Positions 1 through 8,859 of a DNA stretch of 64,000 nucleotides are shown piece by piece. Position 1 is the first letter of the stretch. The number at the start of each line of letters is the position of its first letter. Under the pieces are notes generated by a model. The model worked only from the letters and a program-made list of their open reading frames with translations, made no database searches and had not been told where the DNA came from. The DNA is from Nostoc paludosum FACHB-159 (GTDB taxonomy: Bacteria; Cyanobacteriota; Cyanobacteriia; Cyanobacteriales; Nostocaceae), in assembly GCF_014698835.1 (NCBI RefSeq), contig NZ_JACJTU010000004.1, forward strand, positions 62,001 to 126,000, in the 5' to 3' direction. The translations under genes were made by a program, and so were the position numbers.

Positions 1-1
1 A

Positions 2-64
2 GGTGTGGGAGGTGTGGGAGGTGTGGGAGGTGTGGGAGGTATGGGAGGTGTGGGAGGTGTGGGA
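2..64. repeat. 9-bp tandem repeat (GGTGTGGGA x7)
   Basis: Seven head-to-tail copies of GGTGTGGGA, the fifth reading GGTATGGGA. The array is G-rich on this strand and begins at the window edge, so it may be longer. It resembles the short tandemly repeated sequences common between genes in heterocystous cyanobacteria. A small ORF running through it is low-complexity Gly/Val/Met and is not a gene. Confidence 0.9.
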
Positions 65-97
65 GGAAAGGGAAGCATAAATTCTCTTTTTCCTCAT

Positions 98-166
98 CTC
101 TCCACACTCCCCTCTCTCCCCACACTCCCCACACTCCCCTCTCTCCCCACACTCCCCACACTCCCT
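98..166. repeat. C-rich tandem repeat, opposite strand bias
   Basis: Repeats built from CCACACTCCCC and CTCTCTCCCC units, the approximate complement of the GGTGTGGGA array just to the left. The two arrays could fold back on each other around an AT-rich spacer (65-97). The repeat reaches the stop codon of the permease gene on the minus strand. Confidence 0.8.
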
Positions 167-1539
167 CATCTTTCCGTCCCTGCGTCCCTTCTGCGCGGTT
201 GATTATTCCAGAGCAACAGTGGAATACCTGCGATGACAACTAAGACACCTACAATTGCTCCGACGCCTGTGTAAACTAAGCTGGAATACAGTAAGTAACC
301 GCAGACGGCGCAAAAGAGTAATGGTGTGAAGGGATAAAATGGCACACGAAACGGGCGCACTATGTGGGGTTCTCGCATCCGTAAGACCAGGAGAGAGACG
401 CCTGAAAGTAGGAAGAAGAACCAAAACACGGGGGCGGTGTAATCCACCATTGTTTGAAAGCCTTTGCGGGTGAGTGTGCCTAAAAAAACAAGTGCTAAGG
501 CGATCGCGGCTTGCAACAATAAGGCATGGGTAGGGCTGCTAGGACGTTGCTGCCAGCGTCCCATAAAACTGAATAGGGAAAAATCTTGTCCCAGTGCGTA
601 ATTGGTACGCGCTCCAGTAAAAATTGTGGCGTTGGTTGCACCTAAGGTGGCGATCGCAATCAGGATGCTGATGAATAAGGCTCCCGGTGTACCCCAAAGC
701 GATCGCATTAAATCTGCGGCTACTGCTTCTGATTGTGCCATGTTGGCTAATCCCAGTCCCCGCAGGTAAGCTAGGTTGATCGAAAGATAGATGGCGGTGA
801 TTATACCAATACTCCAAACGAGCGATCGCACGATGTTACGTCGTCCATTTTGAATTTCTGCCGAAATGTAAGCGGCTTCATTCCAACCGCCGTAGGACAG
901 CAGCACAAACACCATTGCCAATCCCCAAGTTCCTGATGATGCAGATTCTACAACGGGGGTATTATTAGGAGTGGCACTCAGTCCGATAATTACTACTAGC
1001 AACAAACCCAAAACTTTAGCAACACTGAGTAAGTTTTGTGTCCACTTACCTTGTTGCAAACCAACAATGTTCAAAGCAGTTAAAAGGGCGATCGCCACTG
1101 CTGCATAAACAGAAGATGAAAACGTGCCTAGTCGCCATATTTGTGAAACGTAATCGCCAAAAACAAATGCTAAAAGAGCAATGGAACCAGTTTGAACTAC
1201 TGTCATCCGTGCCCAAGCAAATAAAAAGGCGACTCCTCGCCCAAATGCACGTTTCAAATAGTAATAAGCACCTCCAACATCAGGATAAACTGTTGCTAAT
1301 TCTGCATAGCACAGCGCTCCTACCAGAGATATCACACCACCAATGAACCAAAAAAGTAGTACCGCAATATTACTACCCGCTTGATTTGCTACTAAAGCCG
1401 GGGTTTGAAAAATCCCCGCCCCGATGACAATACCAACAATCAGAGCTACTGCGTCTGGTAATGTCAGTGATGGCTTGGGTGATGCTGTTTCAATTATCTC
1501 TGTCCGATCAAGCAAATTGTAGTCTTCAGGTCTACTCAC
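166..1539 (-). CDS. APC family amino acid permease
   Basis: A 457-residue polytopic membrane protein of the amino acid-polyamine-organocation superfamily. It is expected to import an amino acid or a related compound across the inner membrane; the substrate cannot be read from the sequence. Hydrophobic segments occupy about residues 25-445, consistent with 12 spans. The first carries the glycine-rich GIVIGAGIF motif that binds the substrate backbone in this family. The start is GTG at 1539, chosen because GAGGA lies 6 bases upstream and the N-terminus before the first span has normal length. The gene stands alone, and its stop codon abuts the C-rich repeat at 98-166. Family call is firm, substrate unknown. 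Confidence 0.85.
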   Translation of the reverse strand: MSRPEDYNLLDRTEIIETASPKPSLTLPDAVALIVGIVIGAGIFQTPALVANQAGSNIAVLLFWFIGGVISLVGALCYAELATVYPDVGGAYYYLKRAFGRGVAFLFAWARMTVVQTGSIALLAFVFGDYVSQIWRLGTFSSSVYAAVAIALLTALNIVGLQQGKWTQNLLSVAKVLGLLLVVIIGLSATPNNTPVVESASSGTWGLAMVFVLLSYGGWNEAAYISAEIQNGRRNIVRSLVWSIGIITAIYLSINLAYLRGLGLANMAQSEAVAADLMRSLWGTPGALFISILIAIATLGATNATIFTGARTNYALGQDFSLFSFMGRWQQRPSSPTHALLLQAAIALALVFLGTLTRKGFQTMVDYTAPVFWFFFLLSGVSLLVLRMREPHIVRPFRVPFYPFTPLLFCAVCGYLLYSSLVYTGVGAIVGVLVVIAGIPLLLWNNQPRRRDAGTER

Positions 1540-2067
1540 ATTAGTTCCTCATTTAGTGTTGAGCAGGGACTTTTTACTTTGTTTCATCAAAAATGACCTC
1601 AGATAATCATGTTTATGGAGATAGGAATATAAACCCATATCCATATCTCCTTGATATAAAATATAGTTAATAAATGTGACGCAAAAATGACAATCAAAAT
1701 AATGAATAAATTACTAATTCATGATTATTAGCCAATACAAAATATGGATAGTGCCAGTTATTTATAGCATTACCTATGTTTGCTTATTAGCTTGATTTTA
1801 GTTCTTCTAAGAGACTAGAAAATCTCACTCATTTAAGCTTCTTCCACGAGTTTGATTTTAACTATACTAAAGGATGATTAAAAAACTAACTAAAGAATGA
1901 TTGACTAATAATGGGTAACCATGCTTTGTTTAGATAGAAGGGTAAAGGAAGCGATCGCTCAAGGCATAGGCAACAGGCAATAGGCAATAGATAATACCGA
2001 TTAAAAATTTAAAATGACGCTCTCTAGCACAGGCTGGTCGTAGGTTGCTTCTTTGCAGAAGTACGCG
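1540..2067. other. AT-rich intergenic region with a short STRR
   Basis: Leader of the permease gene and AT-rich sequence without a convincing ORF. At about 1968-1995 there is a short run of GGCAATA/GGCAACA heptamers, a typical cyanobacterial short tandem repeat. A HIP1 octamer lies near 1951. No RNA gene was recognised. Confidence 0.6.
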
Positions 2068-2201
2068 CAATACGGTTCGGTTAACGTGTTTATTCCTCGA
2101 AGATCCCCCCAACCCCCTTAAAAAGGGGGGCTTATAACCCTCTTTTACCCCCTTAAAAAGGGGGTCGCCGTAGGCGGGGGGATCTTAACCGAACCGTATT
2201 G
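2068..2201. mobile_element. MITE with 17-bp terminal inverted repeats and 10-bp target duplication
   Basis: A 134-bp non-coding element. The left end, CAATACGGTTCGGTTAA (2068-2084), is the exact reverse complement of the right end (2185-2201). Inside, GATCCCCCC (2102-2110) pairs with GGGGGGATC (2176-2184) and ACCCCCTTAAAAAGGGGG-type palindromes fill the middle, so nearly the whole element can form one hairpin. It is flanked by a perfect direct repeat GAAGTACGCG (2058-2067 and 2202-2211), which I read as the target-site duplication. It carries no transposase, so it must have been moved in trans. Confidence 0.85.
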
Positions 2202-2331
2202 GAAGTACGCGGACACGGCTTAACAAAATTCTTGCATTAACAAACCCAGATATTACAAGGGTTTAGGCGTGTGTATCTGTCGCATTCTTTTTTCAAATTT
2301 GTATAATGCCTGTTAGTATAAGTTCTCAAAC

Positions 2332-3156
2332 TTAAAGCGGATTAGTATAATTTAAAAACTCTCTCATAATTTTGACAAAGGCTAAAGTATTTTCAAAGTG
2401 AATATTATGTCCAGCACGAGCAACTATTCTTAGCTGGGTAAGCTTGCATAGTTTAGCCATTTCTGTATTAATATCTACAAATTTTTCATCATATTCACCA
2501 GCTAATAAGAACATAGGAATTGTATTTTGTGCTAGCTTAGTCCACAAATTAGGCTGGCATCCAGTACCCATGAAGCGCAGTGATTTATCTAATTCTTGCG
2601 GATTGTTCTGCGAACGATTTTCTACCATTTGGTCATATTGTGGATGATTTTTTATATAACTAAAAATTGCTTGATTATACCAATTGGACAGAAAATCAAC
2701 AAAAGCAACTTTATTAGTAATTCTTGCCAATTTCCTGGCTATTTGTGTATCACGCTTAATTCGTTCTAATCGTTCTGTTTCCGTTGCTAAACCTGGTGAA
2801 GCTGATTCCAATATCACTTTGAAGAAACGTTCGGGAAAATGTAGGACAAGGTATAAAGCTAATCTGCCACCCATTGAATAACCAACTAAAAAGCATTTAG
2901 GGATTTTTAATTTATCTAATAAGTTAATTATCGCTTGGGCAGTGTTAGGCATTGAATAGTATTCATCCCCACCCAAAACTTCAGTTTTGCCATGTCCGGG
3001 TAGGTCAAGTGTTAAATAAGAAAATTCATCAGCTAATAATTTGATTGCTTCATCAAATTCATCAATGTTACCCATGAAGCCGTGTAGAAAAAGAATTACT
3101 GGTTTATTTGTTGCATTAATTAAAGAATAGTTAAAATAATAATTTTCTAAAATCAT
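2332..3156 (-). CDS. menH: alpha/beta hydrolase, probable MenH (SHCHC synthase)
   Basis: A 274-residue alpha/beta-hydrolase. The oxyanion-loop motif HGFMG is near residue 25 and the nucleophile elbow GYSMGG near 92-97 (Ser94). A likely acid lies in GEYDEKF near 225 and the catalytic His in GHNIHFEN near 253. Size, the LDLPGHG motif and this arrangement match MenH, which eliminates pyruvate from SEPHCHC to give SHCHC in menaquinone synthesis. Cyanobacteria use this route for phylloquinone (photosystem I). The gene is isolated, with no other men genes in view, so context does not help. A generic hydrolase remains possible. Start is ATG at 3156. Confidence 0.72.
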   Translation of the reverse strand: MILENYYFNYSLINATNKPVILFLHGFMGNIDEFDEAIKLLADEFSYLTLDLPGHGKTEVLGGDEYYSMPNTAQAIINLLDKLKIPKCFLVGYSMGGRLALYLVLHFPERFFKVILESASPGLATETERLERIKRDTQIARKLARITNKVAFVDFLSNWYNQAIFSYIKNHPQYDQMVENRSQNNPQELDKSLRFMGTGCQPNLWTKLAQNTIPMFLLAGEYDEKFVDINTEMAKLCKLTQLRIVARAGHNIHFENTLAFVKIMREFLNYTNPL

Positions 3157-3678
3157 AAATTTAGTGTTTTGATAAATCGGAATTTACGATACACGATCTA
3201 AGCTTATAGGTTGAGGAAATTGAGACTCATAAATTCACCTTTCCACAGATATAAACAGAACACTACTGAGGATAGATGTAATCAATACATTATTACATAG
3301 CTTCTCCAAATGCTAAAATTCAAAAAAATATAACTAATACTAAATTTTGTTAAAAAATAAGCATTAATCAAACAACTTATTTTTTAATAGTTAGTATGTA
3401 TAGTACTCCTATTTAATTGTGGTAAAGAAAATTTGCCTTCATTTTCAAAAGGCGAATTTACTGCTGCTGAGTATTGGCAGGGAGCAAAAACAGCAGATTT
3501 TAAGTTGATGAAGTACGCAATCTAAATCTAAAACCTTGCTATAAAGCCGTATTAGTTCTGAATTTTGAATTCTGCTGTAACTTTAGAAATCAAAGCGGAT
3601 TGCTATATAAAGTTGAGGTTCGTTGTTGATTACAGCTTTAAATAACTAAAAATTTTATAAACTTTGGAGGCAAGACTT
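3157..3678. other. intergenic region, no gene seen
   Basis: AT-rich spacer between divergent genes. I see no ORF of note, tRNA or strong hairpin. GGAGG at 3666-3670 is the ribosome binding site of the gene starting at 3679. Confidence 0.5.
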
Positions 3679-4146
3679 ATGATTCACCACATTTCTATTG
3701 CAGCAAATAACCCCCGTCATGTTGCTGAGGTTTTAGCTAAACTCTTGGGTGGAAAAGTTGCTCCATTTACCCCCCATCCTGGAAGCTATGTAGCAGTAGC
3801 TATGGATGAACAAGGCACTTTAATTGAAGTTTATCCGCTAGGAACTGAATTGATTCCTGGTGATGGCGAACAACAAGTTAAATTTCGTGAAAATAAGAAT
3901 TCCAGCCAATTTGATGCAGTTCACGCAGCCGTGAGTGTGCCTGTTAGTCAAAAAGAAATTGAAGAAATTGGTGCTAGCGAAGGATGGCGGGTACTGCATT
4001 GTAACCGGGGTAAATTTGAAGTAATCGAATTTTGGATTGAGAACCGCCTAATGATAGAATTGCTCAGTCCAGAAATTGTGTCCCAGTATCTCAATTTTAT
4101 TCACAAGAAAAACTTAGAAAAGTTATTTAGTACCACTGTTGGTTAA
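3679..4146 (+). CDS. VOC-superfamily (glyoxalase-like) protein
   Basis: A 155-residue soluble protein. The N-terminus MIHHISIAANNP and the later pattern LIEVYPLG, then FEVIEFWIENRLMIELLSPE, fit the beta-alpha-beta-beta-beta repeats of the vicinal oxygen chelate fold, with candidate metal ligands His3 and the Glu residues at strand ends. No substrate can be assigned; it may be a hypothetical protein with the fold only. An in-frame TTG lies 15 bases upstream, but ATG at 3679 is chosen because GGAGG (3666-3670) sits 8 bases before it. It stands alone, with its own spacer on both sides. Confidence 0.6.
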   Translation: MIHHISIAANNPRHVAEVLAKLLGGKVAPFTPHPGSYVAVAMDEQGTLIEVYPLGTELIPGDGEQQVKFRENKNSSQFDAVHAAVSVPVSQKEIEEIGASEGWRVLHCNRGKFEVIEFWIENRLMIELLSPEIVSQYLNFIHKKNLEKLFSTTVG

Positions 4147-4404
4147 ATAAGTGAATAGGGAATAAAATATGCCCTATTAATTGGAATCTTTGCTCTTAAT
4201 TTATTTAGGGAGAACATTAAATATTTGAAACTTGGAGGCTTGCTGCAATAGTTTAATCTTTCCTTTTTAAATCCCCTAATTTAAATTAGAGGGATTTTCA
4301 TATTGCCTATTGCCTATTGCGTTTTTGCCTTCTTCCCTATTGACTATTACCTAATTGCTTTGTTAAGTATAAGAACATAACAATAAAGCTAAACTAAGTC
4401 TCAA
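4147..4404. other. spacer with short STRR
   Basis: Contains TATTGCC/TTGCCTA heptamers at about 4302-4325, the same family as the longer array at 29965. No gene is seen. Confidence 0.6.
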
Positions 4405-5847
4405 ATGTTAGATTTACAAATTTCTACAGCTACAGAAAATAAAGCTATTGTCATTGGGGGAAGTATTGCCGGACTGTTGACAGCTCAAGTACTGACCAAA
4501 TACTTCGATCGCGTGACTATTGTAGAGCGCGATCGCTTTCCCGAACAACCAGAACAGCGTCACGGTATACCCCAAGCTCATCACGTCCATGTTTTACTCA
4601 TTCGGGGTCAGCAGATTTTAGAGCAGCTGTTTCCTGGCATCATCGCAGAATTAACTAATGCAGGGACACCGATTGTAGACTCCATAGCAGATTTTGCTTG
4701 GCTGGGTTATAACGGTTGGGCACCGCGCTTTTCTTCTCATTTAATCAGCCGCGCTTGTAGCCGTAATCTCTTGGAGTGGACTATCCGCCGCCGTTTGGCA
4801 GCTAACGAGCGAATTGAATTTGTGCAAGCAGCACAGGTAACTAACTTGCTGTCTAACCCTGACAAAACCACCATTACAGGAGTAGGAGTTAGTTTTCGCA
4901 ACGAACCCGAAGCAGAGATACTTGCTAATTTAGTCGTAGATGCCAGTGGGCGCAATTCTCACACACCACAGTGGTTGGAAGAATTGGGTTATCAGCCACC
5001 GCAACAGACAGTTGTTAATTCTTTTTTAGGCTATGCCACCCGCTGGTATCATCCTCCTGAAGGGTTTCAAGCAGACTGGAAGATTTTGCTGATTGCCGCA
5101 AAACCACCACATAAGACTCGCGGTGCTGTGCTTTATTCAGTTGAAGGTAATCGTTGGATTGTCACACTCGCGGGTGTAAATCGAGATTATCCACCAACTG
5201 ATGAAGCCGGATTTTTAGACTTTGCCAAGAGCTTGCGATCGCCTATTTTATATCAAGCCATAAAAGACGCTCAACCCATCTCCCCCATCTACGGCTATAA
5301 ACGCACAGAAAATAACCTGCGTCATTACGAAAAACTTTCTAGATTACCAGAAGGTTTGATAATGGTAGGTGATGCCGTTTGTGCTTTCAATCCTGTTTAC
5401 GGTCAAGGTATGACCACCGCTGCTTTGGGTGCTTTGACGCTAGATGAATGTTTAAGCAAGCAATTATCTAAGCAATCCCAAGGTAATTTAATCGGTTTTC
5501 CACGATATTTTCAAAAGCAACTAAGCAAAGCCATTTCTGTACCTTGGTTGATGGCTACAGGCGAAGACTTCCGTTGGCCTGCTACTGAGGGAGGAAAACC
5601 CGATCCGATTAGCAAATTTATGCAGTTGTATATGGATCGATTATTACTACTGCAAGCTGACAGTCCAGAAATTCATCAGCTTTTCTCGGAAGTGATGAAT
5701 TTACTCAAGCCACCCAGCGCATTTTTCCAGCCAGGTATTCTCATGCAGGTTTTAAAGCGGATAATCAATTTGCGTCCTCAATCAGATGAGCTGATTGATG
5801 GAGAAAATATTCCTAAATATCAGCCTTTGGTAATTCACAATTCTTAG
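4405..5847 (+). CDS. FAD-dependent monooxygenase-like oxidoreductase
   Basis: A 480-residue flavoprotein. The N-terminal dinucleotide-binding motif IVIGGSIAGLLTA (about 15-27) is followed by VERDRF (about 41-46). A VVDASGRNS segment lies near residue 178. The second FAD motif GDAVCAFNPVYGQGM starts at about 322, as in UbiH/PHBH-type aromatic hydroxylases and halogenase relatives. The C-terminal 90 residues are not recognised. The substrate is unknown; cyanobacterial relatives are often near natural-product or carotenoid genes, but none are adjacent here. It uses ATG at 4405 without a strong Shine-Dalgarno. The gene is monocistronic by spacing. Confidence 0.75.
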   Translation: MLDLQISTATENKAIVIGGSIAGLLTAQVLTKYFDRVTIVERDRFPEQPEQRHGIPQAHHVHVLLIRGQQILEQLFPGIIAELTNAGTPIVDSIADFAWLGYNGWAPRFSSHLISRACSRNLLEWTIRRRLAANERIEFVQAAQVTNLLSNPDKTTITGVGVSFRNEPEAEILANLVVDASGRNSHTPQWLEELGYQPPQQTVVNSFLGYATRWYHPPEGFQADWKILLIAAKPPHKTRGAVLYSVEGNRWIVTLAGVNRDYPPTDEAGFLDFAKSLRSPILYQAIKDAQPISPIYGYKRTENNLRHYEKLSRLPEGLIMVGDAVCAFNPVYGQGMTTAALGALTLDECLSKQLSKQSQGNLIGFPRYFQKQLSKAISVPWLMATGEDFRWPATEGGKPDPISKFMQLYMDRLLLLQADSPEIHQLFSEVMNLLKPPSAFFQPGILMQVLKRIINLRPQSDELIDGENIPKYQPLVIHNS

Positions 5848-5978
5848 AGGATGTTTGAAAAGTCTTTTTGTTGGTAGCAAAATATTTCAGATCCCCTGTA
5901 CCCTCCTGAAAAAGGCTACGGTGTACACACAAGTCACAAATACTAGTCTGTCAAGGAATAATTGACGAGTAAATTTTC

Positions 5979-6049
5979 TGTAGAGACGGCGATTTATCGC
6001 GTCTTGTTAACGTGCCAGTTTTTTAGACGCGATAAATCGCGTCTCTACA
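5979..6049. repeat. inverted repeat of the GTCTCTACA family
   Basis: TGTAGAGACGGCGATTTATC... (26 bases from 5979) pairs with the arm ending at 6049, ...GATAAATCGCGTCTCTACA, with a single-base indel. Related fragments containing ATCGCGTCTCTAC or CGTCTCTACA occur near 7718, 7830, 19070 and 59271, so this is a dispersed cyanobacterial repeat, probably MITE-like. Confidence 0.75.
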
Positions 6050-6090
6050 TGAGGGTTTTCTGGGTCATCTCAAGCGTATTGAGGTCACAA

Positions 6091-6313
6091 CTCAATTGCA
6101 TCGGCTTACAACTCAATTGCATCGACTCGCAACTCAATTGCATCGACTCGCAACTCAATTGCATCGACTCGCAACTCAATTGCATCGGCTTACAACTCAA
6201 TTGCATCGACTCGCAACTCAATTGCATCGACTCGCAACTCAATTGCATCGACTCGCAACTCAATTGCATCGACTCGCAACTCAATTGCATCGACTCGCAA
6301 CTCAATTGCATCG
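6091..6313. repeat. 21-bp tandem repeat, 11 copies
   Basis: The core CTCAATTGCATCG recurs exactly every 21 bases at 6091, 6112, 6133 and on to 6301, eleven times, with full units of CTCAATTGCATCGACTCGCAA or a CGGCTTACAA variant (units 1 and 5). Because 21 is a multiple of three and no stop is present, several frames on both strands stay open and give heptapeptide repeats (for example QLNCIDS or MQLSCES). I treat these ORFs as by-products: none has a ribosome binding site or a credible non-repeat domain. The array lies just upstream of the acetate kinase gene. Confidence 0.92.
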
Positions 6314-6454
6314 CCCTGCAAAAATTAAGACCTTACTCTTTAGCCCTTCGGCATTTCCCCGCACTGCCTTCAAAATATGTCTAATGCCCAATAGCACACT
6401 GTCGCGACTAAGTGTAGCATTATGGCATATTACAGCAGGTCAAGTTTTCCTATT

Positions 6455-7672
6455 ATGAAGATATTGGTGCTAAACGCTGGTTCGAGCAGCCAAAAGAGTT
6501 GTCTGTATGAAATTGCAGATGAGGCTCTCCCCACCCAAGCACCCCAACCTCTTTGGGAAGGGAAAGTCAACTGGACTCAAGACCACGGTGTGGCAGAAAT
6601 TGAGGTGAAAACTGCTACAGGTGCAGAAGTGGAAAAATCAATTTCTGGTGAGTCTCCAGAAGCACACCTCGCTTATATGCTTAACACACTCACTAACGGT
6701 GCTACCAAAGTAATTAATCAGTTGTCAGAAATCGATCTGGTCGGGCATCGTGTAGTACATGGTGGACAAGATTACCGCGAAAGTGTGGTGATTACTGAGG
6801 ATGTGAAAAAGGCGATCGCTGACCTCTCTAACCTAGCTCCAGAACACAATCCTGCTGCTTTATCAGGCATAAAAGCAATTGAAAATATCTTAGGAGAAGT
6901 CACCCAAGTTGCAGTATTTGATACTGCATTTCATAGCACTATCCCGGATGCAGCAGCAATTTATCCCGGCCCCTACGAATGGGTAGAACAAGGTATTCGC
7001 CGCTATGGCTTTCATGGTATCAGCCATCAATACTGTTCTGCTCGTGCCGCCCAAATTCTCGGTAAAGATTTAGCATCTCTACGATTGATTACCTGTCATC
7101 TCGGTAACGGTTGCTCTTTAACCGCGATTAAAAACGGTCGCAGTATTGATACTACTATGGGATTCACGCCTTTGGAAGGATTGATGATGGGTAGCCGTTC
7201 TGGCTCAATCGATCCGGGGATTTTGATTCACCTGTTACGCTATTGTAATTACTCAGTAGAAAAATTAGATTCTGTTTTAAATAAAGCTTCAGGCTTGCGG
7301 GGAATTTCGGGCGTATCTAGCGATATGCGTGAAGTGACAAAAGCGATCGCCCAAGGCAACACCCGCGCTAAACTAGCGTGGGATATCTACGTCCATCGCT
7401 TATGTTCTAATATTGGTGCAATGCTCGCAAGTTTGGGGGGATTAGATGCTTTGGTATTCACCGCAGGCGTAGGCGAAAATTCTCCAGAAATTCGTCAAGC
7501 CGCCTGTGAAGCTTTTGGATTTTTAAGACTAAAAGTAGACCTTAAAAAAAATCAACAGCAGCCAGTTGATGAAGATATTGCCACACCTGACTCAGAAGTG
7601 AGAATATTAGTAATACATACTCAGGAAGACTGGGCGATCGCTCAACAATGTTGGCAACTAGAGAAAAAGTAA
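6455..7672 (+). CDS. ackA: acetate kinase
   Basis: ATP:acetate phosphotransferase, interconverting acetate plus ATP and acetyl phosphate plus ADP in the cytoplasm. From ATG 6455 it has 405 residues, the normal length. Family signatures are clear: N-terminal MKILVLNAGSSS, GHRVVHGG with the catalytic region, FDTAFH, YGFHGISH, CHLGNGCS and MGSRSGSIDPG. The ORF is open 33 bases further upstream, but that extension would not match the family N-terminus. No phosphotransacetylase gene is adjacent. The promoter region is shared with the 21-bp tandem repeat that ends 140 bases upstream, which might influence expression; that is speculation. Confidence 0.95.
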   Translation: MKILVLNAGSSSQKSCLYEIADEALPTQAPQPLWEGKVNWTQDHGVAEIEVKTATGAEVEKSISGESPEAHLAYMLNTLTNGATKVINQLSEIDLVGHRVVHGGQDYRESVVITEDVKKAIADLSNLAPEHNPAALSGIKAIENILGEVTQVAVFDTAFHSTIPDAAAIYPGPYEWVEQGIRRYGFHGISHQYCSARAAQILGKDLASLRLITCHLGNGCSLTAIKNGRSIDTTMGFTPLEGLMMGSRSGSIDPGILIHLLRYCNYSVEKLDSVLNKASGLRGISGVSSDMREVTKAIAQGNTRAKLAWDIYVHRLCSNIGAMLASLGGLDALVFTAGVGENSPEIRQAACEAFGFLRLKVDLKKNQQQPVDEDIATPDSEVRILVIHTQEDWAIAQQCWQLEKK

Positions 7673-7771
7673 ACACTAAAAATCCCATTTCTCCCCATCT
7701 ACCACCACAGACAAAGGTTAATCGCGTCTCTACAATTACAGCAGTTTTCATCTATTTGAACCACATCTGTC

Positions 7772-7799
7772 GTAGGGGCGCAAGGCCTTGCGCCCCTAC
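7772..7799. repeat. 28-bp perfect palindrome
   Basis: GTAGGGGCGCAAGG followed by its exact reverse complement CCTTGCGCCCCTAC. A near-identical copy lies at 12485-12512. It sits between convergent ackA and the beta-lactamase-like gene and could fold into a stable hairpin, though it has no following T run. Next to it are two ATCGCGTCTCTAC fragments (7722-7734, 7830-7842); the second overlaps the stop codon of the downstream gene. Confidence 0.85.
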
Positions 7800-7839
7800 C
7801 GCGTAATCTATTTACCTGAAAATTGGTGTAATCGCGTCT

Positions 7840-8859
7840 CTACGGTAAATGACTAACTTTTGCTTGTTGAAAATAGCCATACACGACTTGAGAAACTTGA
7901 CGAATAAAATCTCTTGCTCTTAGGTCATTATTTGGTCTTTTCACAAAAATTCCTGCTAAGTAACGCTTACCTGAAGGTGTTTGAATAATACCCGCATCAC
8001 CTAATACAAAACGCAAAGTTCCTGTTTTATGAGCTATCTTTGCACCAGAACCTAAACCAGATGGAAGCAATTTTCTATTATGACAACCATACATAATACC
8101 TAGAACTTGAGACTCACTTTTATCAGAAAGTAGCTGATTATTTACCATCAAAGCAGAAAGTTTTACTAAGTCTTTTGCGCTAGTTTTATTAGTTCCATTA
8201 AAGTCCCCTAACATCCGGCGCAGAGCAGTACTTTGCAATCCCCAACTGCGAAATCGCTGATTTAATTTAGCAATTCCGCCTAAGCGAGCAATAATCATAT
8301 TTGTGGCAGTGTTATCACTGATGGTCATCATCATAGTTGCAGTTTTTAAGACACTAAACTTGCTCCCCACCCGTTTATACTGCATACTACCCGAACCACC
8401 AACGACATATTTACGCTGCATTACTAGAGTCTCGTCTAGCTTGATTCTTCCTGCGTCTACTTCTTGAAATAGAGCAATCAAAATTGGGTACTTGATTGTA
8501 CTAGCCGCCGGAAAAGCTTTGTTGCCGTTGATACTAATATAGTCTCCTGTTTCCAAGTCCATAAAAAAGATTCCAGGAGTCAGGAATTTATAGCGAGAAA
8601 CTAGTTTATTAATTGGAGTTTTTAGTTCTGAGATCTCACGCCCTAAAGGAACTACACCAGTGAATTGAGGTTGATTTGTTGGACTAACAACATTACTGGG
8701 AACTGGAGGAACAAATTTCAGTGGTGGTAATTGTAAATTAGATTGATTTCTATTCCAGTCATTAGACGAGTAAACTTTATTACTGTTAGGATTTGCCTTT
8801 ACTGGTGACGAAAGCAGAAAAAGACTGATGAGGCTAAGATAAAACCAGCGTAGTTTCAT
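7840..8859 (-). CDS. class A beta-lactamase-fold serine hydrolase (exported)
   Basis: A 339-residue protein with an N-terminal signal peptide (about residues 1-22), a Pro/Asn-rich linker and a class A penicillin-binding fold. The active-site motifs are present: Ser120-Thr-Ile-Lys123, Ser181-Asp-Asn and Lys278-Thr-Gly. The omega-loop that should hold the deacylating Glu166 reads LRRMLGDFNGTN (about 213-224), with no Glu in the expected place. Efficient beta-lactam hydrolysis is therefore doubtful; it may bind penicillin or act on peptidoglycan or another ester/amide. It is likely periplasmic. The stop codon lies inside a dispersed repeat (CGTCTCTAC), so the 3' end may have been altered by repeat insertion. 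Confidence 0.8.
   Translation of the reverse strand: MKLRWFYLSLISLFLLSSPVKANPNSNKVYSSNDWNRNQSNLQLPPLKFVPPVPSNVVSPTNQPQFTGVVPLGREISELKTPINKLVSRYKFLTPGIFFMDLETGDYISINGNKAFPAASTIKYPILIALFQEVDAGRIKLDETLVMQRKYVVGGSGSMQYKRVGSKFSVLKTATMMMTISDNTATNMIIARLGGIAKLNQRFRSWGLQSTALRRMLGDFNGTNKTSAKDLVKLSALMVNNQLLSDKSESQVLGIMYGCHNRKLLPSGLGSGAKIAHKTGTLRFVLGDAGIIQTPSGKRYLAGIFVKRPNNDLRARDFIRQVSQVVYGYFQQAKVSHLP

Noticed and set aside
5..202. 65-codon Gly/Val/Met and Ser/Leu/Pro ORF
   Set aside because: It only reads through the two short tandem arrays.
1930..2112. 60-codon minus-strand ORF
   Set aside because: It begins inside the MITE at 2068-2201 and has no ribosome binding site or domain.
6091..6313. CRISPR interpretation of the 21-bp repeats
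   Set aside because: Units are contiguous with no spacers, so it is a simple tandem array.
5962..6458. Three overlapping ORFs of 88-140 codons with heptapeptide repeats
   Set aside because: They are reading frames of the 21-bp tandem repeat. No ribosome binding site, opposite strands equally open, and no non-repeat domain.
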